From NCBI GenBank assembly GCA_029207755.1, contig JARCOQ010000016.1, forward strand, positions 4,593,001-4,657,000: a DNA stretch of 64,000 nt, given 5' to 3'. The stretch comes from Chamaea fasciata. Taxonomy: Eukaryota; Chordata; Aves; Passeriformes; Sylviidae. A program made the position numbers and the translations under genes. Shown one piece after another: positions 36,047 to 48,300 of this stretch (its first letter is position 1; every line of letters begins with the position of its first letter). The notes below the pieces were generated by a model. It had not been told where the DNA came from. It was given only the letters and a program-made list of their open reading frames with translations, and did no database searches.

Positions 36047-39000
36047 GAACAGAAGAATTACTGTTTCCCTATTGATATTCCATTAATGTACAATATTTTG
36101 TACACCTTTGTTCATGGAGAAGGTAGGCAACAGTCCAAAAATACACAGCAGGGGAAATGTGGAGCATTTTTTGCTATTTGTCACAACATTTGTGCTGTAG
36201 TTTAATAACTTTTCTACTGTGCTGCAAAATTCCCTCATTGGTGAGAGAGCACAAACTGCAAAAGCAGATTGTTAGGAATATGCTTTGCTCATCCCCTACA
36301 TGGACAGCACTTTTCTTCCAGATATAAACTTGAAATGGTCTCTCATTTTGGGATAGATATTTAGGATTGGGCCACAGATAGTTTTCTCTCAGCTCTGTGA
36401 AATTAATACTTCTTTATGACAGTGTTTTACTGCTTGCTGTATGCAATAGTTCCTTTCATTGGCACTTACGTCCTTTGCAGGGAAAGAAATTTGCCTCTGT
36501 AACAGTACACTTTGAGTGTCATTGGCTTTCATATTGTCTGTTAAAAAAGGAAATTGTGAGGAGCAGATCAGTCCTCAATGAGTCCTTCTGAACTGAACCC
36601 ATTTCAAGGGGGGGAAGCCAGAACTGTCAAGACTTTGACTTCCCAATTCCTGAAGAGATGTTAATTTGCTTGGCTGCCTGATCTACAGGGAGCAGAAATG
36701 AAACTCCACTTGCACGACCTTTGGTGTCAATCATTATGGGAGGCATCTGCATTTATATTGTCAATGCACAAACTTTCCTTACTTCCTGAAGCATGAAATC
36801 ACCTTTCAGATGAAGAAAGAAATATAACCCTGCATTTTTGGGAGATGTAGCAGTTCCATCTAAGGCTTCTGTTGCACAGAGAGATGTTTAAACACAATAT
36901 TCTGACTTCAACGTCAACCAGGCTCTTGGAAGTTGTCGTTTTTCAAGTGAAAGTTACACTATATATTTTTCAAGAGATCTATTATTACTTCATATTATTT
37001 TAGGACTTCTAATGCTCCATCTCTAAGTCGACAGGAGGTTTATCATTAACTTTGATACTGCCAGCAAAACTTGGCCCAGATTGTCTCACATTGAGTTCTC
37101 AGCTAAGCCTGTGTTCCTCTGGCACAGGATAAAAGGAGGAAGTACATATTTTAATGAAATTTTACAAACTAAAATAACGGGACTAGTTGGTAACCTGCAG
37201 CAGCAGGATATAGCCTGTGCCTGTGATACGTAGTCCTTTAATGCATTGAATTCACTGGGGTATTTTATGGTGTTTGGTACCAGGTCTTTGTGATCTCTGC
37301 TGACATTCACTTAATTGAAGGATTCACAGAGAACTTTGGGGTATCCCATTGAATTCTTTCCCTGCAAAGTCAGGAAAATGAGACATACTCGTACATTTAA
37401 TTACGGTGTTTGGGCAGAGATCATCAATTGGTTGCTAGGGCTTGTTTTTTGCTGGATTTGCTAAGGCTCACGACAAAGCTCTTGCCCACCACCTGAATGA
37501 GTCAGAGACTTCCTGTTTGCCCTGAGTTTACTTGTAGCTTAAAAGATCTGACCCTAAAGAAAACAGTATGCTTTCAATAAAATTCTGAAAATGCTGATTT
37601 TTAATTCCAGAGTTGAGGAGATCACACAACAGACATGCCACCTTTCTCATTCTTTGAAGTACAGAACACTTTTCTTCACTCTAAATGCGCCAATTGGAAC
37701 TTAGTTTGTGTTGGTACAGCTTATCTTAATTACCTCTGCCTGACTGTGGCTGCACAACCTTCTAGGTGTAGTCTCAGCATAAGGTGTGCTTCAAGCTGTG
37801 TCAGCCCTCTAAAGGCTGTCCTTATTTTGGAGTGAATGGGAGAGAAATTTGCTTCATTTTCTATTCTTTTTTTCTTGGTAAGCTGTGACATATTTCAGTG
37901 TTCTTTTGTTACCTGAATCACGTGGTAGGAAGACTTAGCATCAAATGAGGTAAAATAACACTCAGGGGTCACTGGAGATGGAGGCAGCAAGTTTGGGCCA
38001 GTCCATGCAGTAGAAGTTGTAGCCTCAGTAAAAGGAAGGAGAGTGGAAAACTTAGCAAGACCTTCACTGCACAAACGTCTCACAACTCTCCTCTCAGGTG
38101 TGCTGCAGAACAAGATTGGGCTGAGTTGTTTCCAGTCACAGACCTCTCTTGAGCCTGTTTAATACAGCAGCCATCTAGATCAGTGGGAGAGCTTTCAGGG
38201 CAGGCTTGGAATGTGAGGAAATGTATAAGCTTTAAAATGAACCTGTGATTTCTGTCAGACCTCACAGGCGAGCATGCTGTGCTTGTTAAAACGTGACTAC
38301 GGGAAGGCAAATTGCTTGAAAATGGTACCTCCTTTACTCAAGAGAAATGACACTTGGAATCAGTCAGGATTGTTTTAATGCCCAGACCATACTCTTCCTG
38401 ATCTTGGTGCTTTGCTGCTATTGGAGTCTGTAACACTCTTGTTCCTTCTTTCCTGCTCCTGTATTGCCAGATTTCCTATGGGACACTCACAGGCTTTTCA
38501 TGAAAGATGGCAATTGATAAAGTAGAGAAGTGACGTTTCCATGACAGCAGCAGCATAGCAGGGAGCATACAGCAAAGAGCTGTACCCAGCTGGGATGGTT
38601 CCTTATCATCTCCAGCAGCCACAGTACCTGTGTCCAAAGAAAAGGATCCTGTGAGCATTCCTGCAGAGCAGTCTCCAGGGAGCCAGAGTGGATGGCAGCC
38701 TGGCCTGAAGGGCTTTGGGAGGGTGTTGGAAGGGAATACCTCAGGATTCCCTACCTGGATCATCCAAATGGATTCCACGGATTGTGTCTCTGCATCTTGA
38801 CTAATCCTTCACATGTCAAGGCTGGCAATTAAACAGGGAAAAAAACAAATAAAGAGAAAACAGTGCAGAAGAGATTTTTGGAAGTAGGGAGAGTCATCTT
38901 TCCTTACTCTCTTCTGGGTCATGATGCACAGGGATCATGAGTCAGCCAGGAGCTGGGAGGATGATGGGATTTGAAAGCAGGTTGTTTTGTCTCTGTCAGC

Positions 39001-40223
39001 AGGCTGCAAGTTTGTTTATGAAAGGCACAAGTTGAACTGAAGATTAAATCTGCCTGATTTTTTTGATCTCCATCTGTTGATAAGGACTGGCACAAGCCCA
39101 GCAGCATTATGGCATGAACCTCTTTACAAGCCCAGCATCTCAAAGAAGCCTGAATTTCTCTATCCCTAGAAACTCTCCATCTATTAAAACCTAGAAAGAA
39201 TAGGTATGTATTTTTAGAAGTTGAAACCTTAAAAAAAACTTGTTCCTTATTCTTCAAACCAGTTGGCATGACCTACTTTCCTATTTCTGATATCAATAGG
39301 ATATGAACATAGGTAGGCACAATCCTTTGTTTGCAAAGATTACGTGGCAAAGTACAAGAGAAAAGAGAATCTGCATTGCAGAATTAACTTCTTTTTTCCC
39401 CTATCAATATAATTTCTTTCTGTGCCAGTTTTGTAGAGGATTTTTCACATTGCATTGCAGTTCAAGGACCAGTTTCATACCTGGTGTAAGATGTCCTGCA
39501 TCTCACATGACACATACTTCAGCAGCACTTGCCACATTTCTGTATTACAAGCACATCTGTTGTCTTCCTTGGCATAATGAAGATGCACTCTACCCAACAG
39601 TCCTTAGGTAATTCTGTATCTTAGCCTAATATCTGTCAAGTTTAGTGTGACTCCATGTTATACATCTTTTTACACAAGACCTATTTTTCCTCATCAAATA
39701 GTCTGGGTTCTATGCTTATTAGCACATTAAATAACCTGCTTAAAATGTCACCTGAAGCACTGCAGAAAATCATCAATACCAACTGTGAATTTAGCCCAGA
39801 TGCTTTGAACTTGTATCTGATATGGCTCATGTCTAATATGTTCCACAGAAAAATTCGGGAAACATCAAAGTAGTGCTTTCCCATGAGCTCTCATATCCTG
39901 CAGAGCCAAGGCAATGGAAAGCAGCCAAGTAAGTTCACACTGAAAGCTGTAACTCACTTTTCATTGAGTGATGAGTCCGTCACCTCTCACATCTCGCAGT
40001 TTTAAGAAGCAGGAATCCTTCAACCAGACCCCAGGAGTGCAAGCTAGTGACCCTGTTAATCTGTTCTCTACTTCAGTGGCATCTGTCCTTTTTTTTCCCC
40101 CCTCTCTCTCTCATTTTCTTTTTTTAACCCATCTGTACATCCTGGCCAGCAGGAAATCAAAAGAGCAAAAGTAACCTGTCTTCTCAGTAAGTAGGGCACC
40201 TTCCATCATGTGAAACAAAGCAG

Positions 40224-40236
40224 TTTTTTTTTTTTT
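40224..40236. repeat. T13 tract
   Basis: A run of thirteen T residues. Confidence 0.85.
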
Positions 40237-40612
40237 AAACTAGTGTCTGATCTGGAAACTTGAATATTTGAAGAACCTTTATCTGTGAAAAGCTCTGTGC
40301 ACAGCCCTTCTGATCACCCCAAATGTTCACCAAACTGTGAGAAAAGCTGCCCTTCGTGCCGGGGCTCCTTCTGGTGAAGAAGCTGGGATAGAGGAGGAAT
40401 GCAGGTGCAACTTCTAGAAAAACCTAGAAATACATGTGCATAAATTAATACATGCCTGTAGCTTACAATTATATGCACCCTCCTCTGTCTGTGCACTGGG
40501 AAATATTAATCTGGCCTTGCAAAATTCCTCTTCTGTCTGAGATCTTTTGCTGGAAGACAAAGAAAACTGTGAGCCACCTTTGAGATGGTTTTGAGTGCTC
40601 CCAGATCCGTCT

Positions 40613-40671
40613 CTGCTGCATCTCTCTTTTGTAGTTCTGCTGCATCTCTCTTTTGTAGTGCTGCTGCATCT
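40613..40671. repeat. 24-bp minisatellite, about 2.5 copies
   Basis: CTGCTGCATCTCTCTTTTGTAG plus two bases repeats at 40613-40636 and 40637-40660, with one base different, followed by a partial third copy (CTGCTGCATCT). Because 24 is a multiple of three, frames on both strands stay open through the array and would encode 8-residue repeats. Those frames are otherwise unremarkable. Confidence 0.9.
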
Positions 40672-43299
40672 AGGAGAGGGTCCACACCATGTTCAGCCCA
40701 CTGTGATTTGTTCTTTGTAAAGTTGGCTCTTGGCTTGGGAGAGAAACACTGTTCTGCGACACTTTCTAGTGTACTTAGTACCCTGAGGAGTAACTCTGTG
40801 AGCACACACCATGTGAGATGCACACGCCTTTAGGAGGATCTGGATATACAGAGTCTAAGCAGTGAGGAAATCTCAAGTGCTTTCAGTAGCACTGTGAGTT
40901 TTCTAATGTAAAAACAATTGATGGTCTCTTTTGTACCATGATTATACTACTTTGCCTTTTTTTGAGTTTAGGGAGTCTTTTGACGTTTGGAAAGGAAAGC
41001 AAACCAAAGCCAGCTTTTAAAATTAGTGGCTTCTAAACCCTCTATTTTCTGTAGTAATTTCCAATATCAGTATAGAATACAGATTTGTGTCAATTTCAGA
41101 TTGAATTCTTGTGCCTTTATTATCTTTCCATGCTGGACAAGCTGCTGTTTAAAGACAGACTAAATATGAAGTTCTTGTTCAGGTCATGGCTCAGCCGGTG
41201 GCTTCTCTGGGACATGGAAAAATGGTTGCTCTAGCCCAGGCTGTTTTAAAAACGCTCCAGCTGAAAAAGCACAGAACTTTTGAGGCTCTTGGAGGTACAT
41301 ACATTGTAGAGGAGAGTAGGAATCTGAATGGAAAGTAAATATTAAAGGTTTTTTTGCTAAGAAAGGAAACATTTGTCTAGGGAAGTTATGATAAGAAGCT
41401 TGTCTGGAAGAGCATGAAAGGTACTCATAAGCTTAGCATCAGGCAGAAGAGCAAAGATACTGGCCTGATTCTTTGTGTACATTTTTATGAAGATGATTGC
41501 TCATACTGAAAGCTCTAAATGCAACACACAAAGCATGTTTATGCAGGGTTATGTAGTTCTTAAAAGTCTATTCCTGATCAGAAGTTAAACATAAAACTTC
41601 AGCTTTATCAGTAAAAACAGAAGCAAAACTTCCCACTCAGGTAAAAGAAAATTGTGCCATTTTTCTTCCTTTCTAAATGAAAATGGAAAATAATTTGAGA
41701 GATTTCTTTTTATTTTTCATTTTTTTACTCTTCTGCAAGCTTTCTCTCTGGGTATCCTTTATGCGGAGAACAGCAAGCTCCTTTTGTGCTTGCATTATTT
41801 AGAAATCACAGGGATTGAGAATCTCAGAATGACGTCAGAATTTCCAGTTGATTTTCTGTGGTTTTTGGTTTCCGTAATGCCATGTAGAAGGTTCCTGAAA
41901 CTGGCAATAAAACAAGAACAGAGCAAGGACTGAATTCACACTTCTTGTTCTTTATACTGGATGTGAATAAGGGAAATCCAAGTCCCTGTGGTCAGTCTCT
42001 GCAGCCCCAGAGGTTTCAAGATGTGATTATGGAGATCGCAATTATGGATGTTAAAGCTTGTATGGGAAATAATCCCTGGAGAGAGGGAGAAAGCTTAGTC
42101 GTAGCTTTTTTAATTAGCAGCCTATATTATCTGTTTATAACAAAGTCTTACTGACAAAGCTAGGAATATTTCTTGAGCTCCAGATGGCTGCTTTTCTTTA
42201 TGACTTGCTGTAGGGTACAGACTTTGATTTTATATATTTTGATAATCTATCCTGATTATTCAACTAATACTCATTGTTCTCCCTGTGCTGCAACAATACC
42301 CTTTGAGAGACTGCAGCATATGGCTTGGTGGGGGAGATCTCAAGGTTAAGAAAATCTTCTTTATCTATGTTTCTCATTGTTTTGTTTTCTTTTTTTCTTA
42401 GAGCTGGGACCTGTAACTCTGATAATATCTTTTAAAATGTTTTCTAGAGACAAGTTTCTCATTCTGGGAGGTTTCTTTCAATGGATGGGGAGAGGTCTCA
42501 AAATATTTTCTCATCTTCAGAAGTCTCTTCTAAGGGCACCCAATATGTGAGATAAAGTCCCAATCCAAGCCAAGATAAAAGCAGCAATAACAACAACAGA
42601 TCGTGATTTTCGTAAACCAATATTTGCTTGAACTCTGTGTGTCCCAAACATGGATGCAGTTTTCCCAACTGCTTCAAAATACAGCTGCTTCCCAGTGAAA
42701 CTCTTACTTTCTGCAGTGGCTTACAATGTTCAAACTCTCTCCCGATTAAAAGCACTGATTTAACCCTTAAAAAATTGGGAAAATCAAAATCTGTGGACAA
42801 AGATTCAGGAGAGAGCGCTCAGTATAAATTTATCATTTTTTCTTTGAAAAATGAAATTGAGCCAAAAAAAAAGTGCAAAATATATCTTTTCCCGAAACTC
42901 TATAGTGTTGTTGTCAAATTTGCTGTCAAAGCAACCCAAAAATGATGATTATCATTAGCTGATAAAATGGGTCTGTGATTTATGTGCCATATAAATATTT
43001 TGGCGTTAGTTCTTTATTCATACTAGGGAATAAACTTGTTGAACCTCTACACTAGAACAAAAGTGAAAGGGAACATAAGGAAAATTTTGCATGGATATAG
43101 TTTTTTCTTAGGGAAAAGTACTTCATTTATATATTTATTTTCATATTTTCTACAGTGTGCCTGGATACTTACAAATGCCACTCCCTCCCAATTTAAAATA
43201 CAGCATAAAGAAAGAAGGACAACTGCTTAAGGAAAATATTTAACTTCACCACATTCAAGGTGTTGCCTTGGCCATGAGAAATCAATTGAGTTATTTACT

Positions 43300-43326
43300 A
43301 TGTCTCTCTACTACGGAGAGAGACAT
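43300..43326. other. 10-bp perfect hairpin
   Basis: ATGTCTCTCT (43300-43309) and AGAGAGACAT (43317-43326) are exact reverse complements around a 7-nt loop (ACTACGG). Pairing does not extend outward. Confidence 0.4.
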
Positions 43327-43492
43327 TCTTTGCTGTATGGGGCCTCACAAAGTTATTCTGCACTGCTCAGCTACCATTTAATTGTGTAAACTTTTGCCAG
43401 CTTTCTGCAAATAGGAGAATTCGATTATAGAAGATGTGAATGTCACTGGTCTGAGTACAATTTGACCCAAAGAAACACTCAAGGTTAAATAT

Positions 43493-43523
43493 TTGGGAAG
43501 CAATCTTCCAAGATTGCTTCCAA
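43493..43523. other. 12-bp hairpin with one bulge
   Basis: The left arm TTGGGAAGCAATC (43493-43505) pairs with GATTGCTTCCAA (43512-43523), with one extra G bulged, around the loop TTCCAA. It lies only about 170 bp from the 43300-43326 hairpin. Confidence 0.4.
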
Positions 43524-45179
43524 GAGAAGAGAAGACGGATAAATAACAGGGCAAGCAAAGTTCAGTGGGGTAGGCACCATGGATTTATTAAGAATATCTG
43601 TGTTGCTCACAAGTGGGCCAACAGGAGCTGTAGGACCCTGGAATATTTGGCACTTGGGAAGATGTTAAATCCCAGTGCAGGAGCTGTATTCCCTCTGTTG
43701 CTTTGCCCTCAAGGGGCTTGGCACTGCAATGGTACCTTTAGAAGAGACAAAAAGCTCTCTTCCATCCATAATATTCATTGAGGGAACAAAAATTGTTAAT
43801 TTGATCAATCTTAAGAAGTTCTGATTAGTTTTTGAGTATTTTGTGCTGCACCCTGCACTTGTGCCAGCTATGAGAAAGCTGAACCCAAATATGTAGACTA
43901 TGGCTAAAACTGTTTTTTCATGTTGACCTTGCGGATGTTGTTCTGTATTTACATTCCTGTGGGTGAAAGGACAAACTGTGTGAGATTCACAGATGGGGAA
44001 CACTGACTGTGGACTTGTCCCAAATGGCTTTTTCAGAGACATCCACATAGTTGTGACTTCAGGAAAGAACTTATAAACAAAGTATAAATGAGCATGCAGT
44101 TTACTTGACTGATCTATGTGTACAGCTTAATGCTGAGGTTTTTCAGTTAGTATTCACTTCACAAATGAGAGATGTAAAATGTTCAAATTAAATGAAGCAG
44201 AAAAAAAATTGATTCTCCCCTTTCCCTCCATCTTTCTTACTAAAAGTTTTTGGCTCTTTCACATTAGTGGCTGTGCTATATATTGGCATTTACGCTAATG
44301 AAGAGCCCATGATGTTTCCTAAATGTTCCACTACAAGGACCTCGTTAATAGCTTCCATTTATCCAGCAAAAATAAAAGCTCCTTGCAATCTCCAACCCAT
44401 TGTGCAATAAGCCAAGGACATAGAAGGGACATGAAACTGGAGTCAGTCCTTAACTGTGCCATCCTTTACTCCAGTGTGGCCGGGTGCTTTGTTCAGGGAG
44501 CCCAAACCTGGGACTGCAGGTTAAAATAAGCTTCCCAGGGCTCTGGATTTGTTCCTCCCAGTGACACAGAGACAAAAATCGGAATCTCAGTGTGGCCCTG
44601 TGCTTGTCTCACATTGGTTACTGGGAATCTGGCTGATCCATGTGGTGCTGATGATTTACCTGACACAAGGCTGGGGCTCTGATATTGGCAATCGCTTCCT
44701 CAGCTTGCCAATCATCTCCATTCCAGAAAAAGTGAACCACAGAGTCTGGGGCTAATCCTGGAGGTTTTGATCCAGGTGATCCAGGGTAAATGCAGTAAGG
44801 TGACAGCAGCATTGCCAAGGATATTTCACACGTGGCTCATCTCCCAGCCTGCTCTCTAATAGCTGTTAAACTGAAGAGCAAAGATTCTTTTCATACTCTA
44901 AATGTGATATTTAGTCACAAAGAACAAGAGTAATTATTTTATCTATCTTTTAACAATTAGTCTTGACACACCATAATGGGCTCTGTAGTCCTCATCTAAT
45001 CAGCAACTTTAAAATGATCATTTAAAGACTGTGAGTGATAAAGATTAAAAATTAGAAATACTAATAACTTCCTATGATTAAAAAAATCAATTGGATAGAA
45101 AACTAGTTTCATCTCAGTGGAATTGCATTGTATATGAGAAGTCATAAAGATATACAAATGTGATCAGTGCCAAAATTTT

Positions 45180-45350
45180 AAACATCTTAAGAGGACATTA
45201 ATATTATTTGCATACATTTTGACTAATTTGTCTTTATTATGCTGCAGAATGCAGGCGTTTAAGATCCTCCAAATAATTTTAAGGTTTTCACCATGGCTGC
45301 TGTTTTATAAATATTTGCATTATCTCTTTGAAAGTAGAAGTACTTCAGAA
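45180..45350. promoter_or_regulatory. AT-rich block with two octamer motifs (possible conserved element)
   Basis: Two exact ATTTGCAT octamers, the classic POU/OCT site, lie at 45206-45213 and 45313-45320. Both are in the same orientation, about 107 bp apart, in smooth AT-rich sequence without simple repeats. Conservation and function are inferred from composition only. Confidence 0.2.
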
Positions 45351-48300
45351 TTTGTGTTCTTGGTTACTGTGTTAGCATCTATTTTCTGAAGAGCAGGCAA
45401 AAATGCTTAAACACTCTCTAGGATGATTTTTTTTCATTTTCTCTTCTGAGCAAAGTTCAGAAAACAGATTCATTTTTGGAGAGTGTTTTTGCTTGTTGTT
45501 TATTTCTCCAGCTTTATTAAACTAGTAAGACAAATTTCTGCGAGTTCAAATTAGTCCTTCATAAAAAATGAAAATCTCAGATATTCCACAGTGACTTCCA
45601 CATCCTCTCTGGTTTTGTTGGGCACCACTGTAAGGTGTGAAAGCTCAGCAAGAATGCACAACTTCTTTGTTTTAAACTGACCTGAGACAACCCTGTGGCT
45701 CTTTTTTATTAATCCAGAGAAAATTCCATTTCCCTCTGTTTTGAAATTAAATGGAAGCCATGGAGTTCCTTGTAGACAGGGTTGGACTTCCCTGTGCTCA
45801 GAAAGGAGACAACTTTGGGATTGAAGAAAAGGATACTGGTTGCAATGTATAAAAAAGTTTACTCATAATGTAGTAGTAATTAGCACAGAACTCTTTTACA
45901 ATGAATCAGTGATGGAAATAAATCCTACAGGCACTTAATACAGGAGAAAATGAGAAAACTGCTATATCATAGTTTAGAAAGAGCAGGAACAACTTCTGGA
46001 AGCACTGCCAGATATCCCCAAAGGTTTCAGCTACCTTTGCTACATGCTAGAGGCACTGATTTGGAAATGGAACTGATGATTCCTGCATTCTAACTCTCAC
46101 TTTTGCAGAACTGTATAAAGGTTCCTGTTTTGCTATGTATCAAACACAACAGCTCTGTTGAGGCTGCGACACTGTTTTCTCAAATCTACAGTCAGTGCTT
46201 CAGATAATTTAAATTAATGTGAGCTGAATGTTTGAACAGAGAATTCTCTGAAAGCAAACAGAACCCAAACAAAATGAAAGATATCATGTCCTTGGATGTT
46301 TTCAGCGACTGACAGTCTGCTTTTCTTTGGGCAAAATTCTTGAAGAGCCAAAACCACAATGACTTGCAGGGACAACATCCTTATTTTCTACCTGTAGGAG
46401 CTCTTTAACATCAGATTTGCTGGATTAGTCATTCTGGAATGTTGCTGAAACCTGCTGTTGTAACAAATAAACAGATAAAAAGAAAAAACTACGACAACAA
46501 AAAAAGAGTTCGACACTGACTCAGCTGAATGCTTGCACAGCCTCCTTCAGCATCATCTTGGTCTCTTGGTGGAAGCAAAACTCCATAACCACTGTTGTCT
46601 GTGGACACATTCCAGACTTAAGCTGTGTTAGGGAATTCACTCTCGAATATTGGCATTTTTGTTCCCAAAGGCCTAAGTGCCACCAATTATCTAAAATTTG
46701 TCTTGTGATCCAAGGAGTGGCTTCCAGTGCTGTGTCTGTACAAGTGCAAGGAAACACTGTCCCTGCAGAGATATTTTCAGGCTTGAGCTTCTCTAAGTGA
46801 ATTAAAGCAAAATAATCTGAAAGTAAACTTCAGCTGGAAGTAAATGAGCTGACTCCATCTTTGACCAAGCTGAATCTAAATCAACCCCACATAAGCCCCA
46901 ATTATGCCAGATCTTGTTCATCTCTCGAGGCCAAGTCCCACGCACATTTTTACCTCTTGATTTTAGAGTTGCTGTTCCTGTTACTTTGGTGACCAGGGTT
47001 AGGTGGTGCTCATGATGTTTTTTAGCAACTGCAGAGCCCAGTGTGAGCAGGGACCTGTTGTGGCTAATGCACACCCTGATTCTCTCAAATGTTCCATTGC
47101 TGAGCTGATGGGCAAGCTTTTGTTATCATTTTAGTTGGCTTTGCCACAATCTTATGCTGCTTCTCAGACAGCCTTGAACCACAGCTCTCTGGAAGTTGCA
47201 GATGATTTATTTTTGCTGCAGGTAGCTGCTGAAGTTGCTCATTAACTGTTATTGATACTGTAACACTTTTTGCTAAAACAGACCTTCTTTTGATTATTAG
47301 ATCTCTAGGTGTTTCAGGATTATTAGGGTTCTGAAGACCTTACTCATTTTTTTTCGGTGCCTCTAACATTTGGGGTTTTTTAAAAATAATTTGTCCCATT
47401 TTTCTTTATTTACTGAAATGTCTATTGGAATCAAAAGAACTTCTATCTCATTTTATCCTTCTGGGAAAGATTTTTCCAGAAGTTCCAGTGACTCTGTAAT
47501 AACTAGATGAATGAGGTTCTGTGTGTGGTCTGCTTCTAGGATACCCACTTGAACTTTTCAAAATGCTTGAGAGTTATTATATATACTGTCATCAAGTAAA
47601 TCATGTGGAAATAATGTGTGGGGATGAACCAAACCTATTGTGATAGATAAAATTGACTTGGAAAACCAGGTTTTTATTCCAAATCCTGAGATCTAAACCA
47701 AACTAATTTTAAAATGAAAACGCGACATTCAGCTCAGCAGGTTTTCCCCACCAAGCACTAAGCTCATCAATAATAATTTTTATGTTATTTTTATTTGTGT
47801 TTTATCTGACTTCTGATTTTAAAAGAAGTGATTGGAATTTTTTCAATTCATTTAAATGGGAACAGGATTGGACTAATAGCAAGAGTTATTAAAAACAAGT
47901 TTGCATGCCACTAACCCAGGGGAGCTGTTAGTACTACAACTTATTCCAATTGTTTGGTTTGCCTCGTTATTGCAAAATTCATAATTAATGTTTTCAAGTT
48001 TTTTGGCTATAGAGTTGTTCTTTATAAATCTTAAAACACTTTTTTCTAGCAAGGTGCTTGTCTTGGGTTTGTTACTGTACAAAGCAATGCAAAGCATGCC
48101 ATTCTCTCCCCAAGTTTTCTGGAATTTGTGCTGCTTCTCTCCATTGTATGTGCAGTGCATCAGCTGGGTTCTTTTCTGCTGCTTAAGGATTCTTGCAGGA
48201 GGGGAGAAGTTTTTATCTTCTGTTATTTAAAGAGCAAAATAGACTTGAACTGGCTCTTTCCAGTCATAAAACTGCCCCAAGTTTACTTGGCAAGAACAGG

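Larger units (their letters stand above)
32063..40612. other. Gene-free unique sequence
   Basis: The A12 and T13 tracts are the only repeats. Near 33361-33416 a pyrimidine run ends in an acceptor-like TTTTCTCACAG without a recognisable exon. Around 38720-38770, GTTGGAAGGGA and GATCATCCA faintly recall an antisense CR1 end but are too diverged to call. Confidence 0.65.

Noticed and set aside
38710..38775. Possible antisense CR1 end (GTTGGAAGGGA ... GATCATCCA)
   Set aside because: Only two short words match and the spacing and remaining sequence do not, so it is too weak to call.
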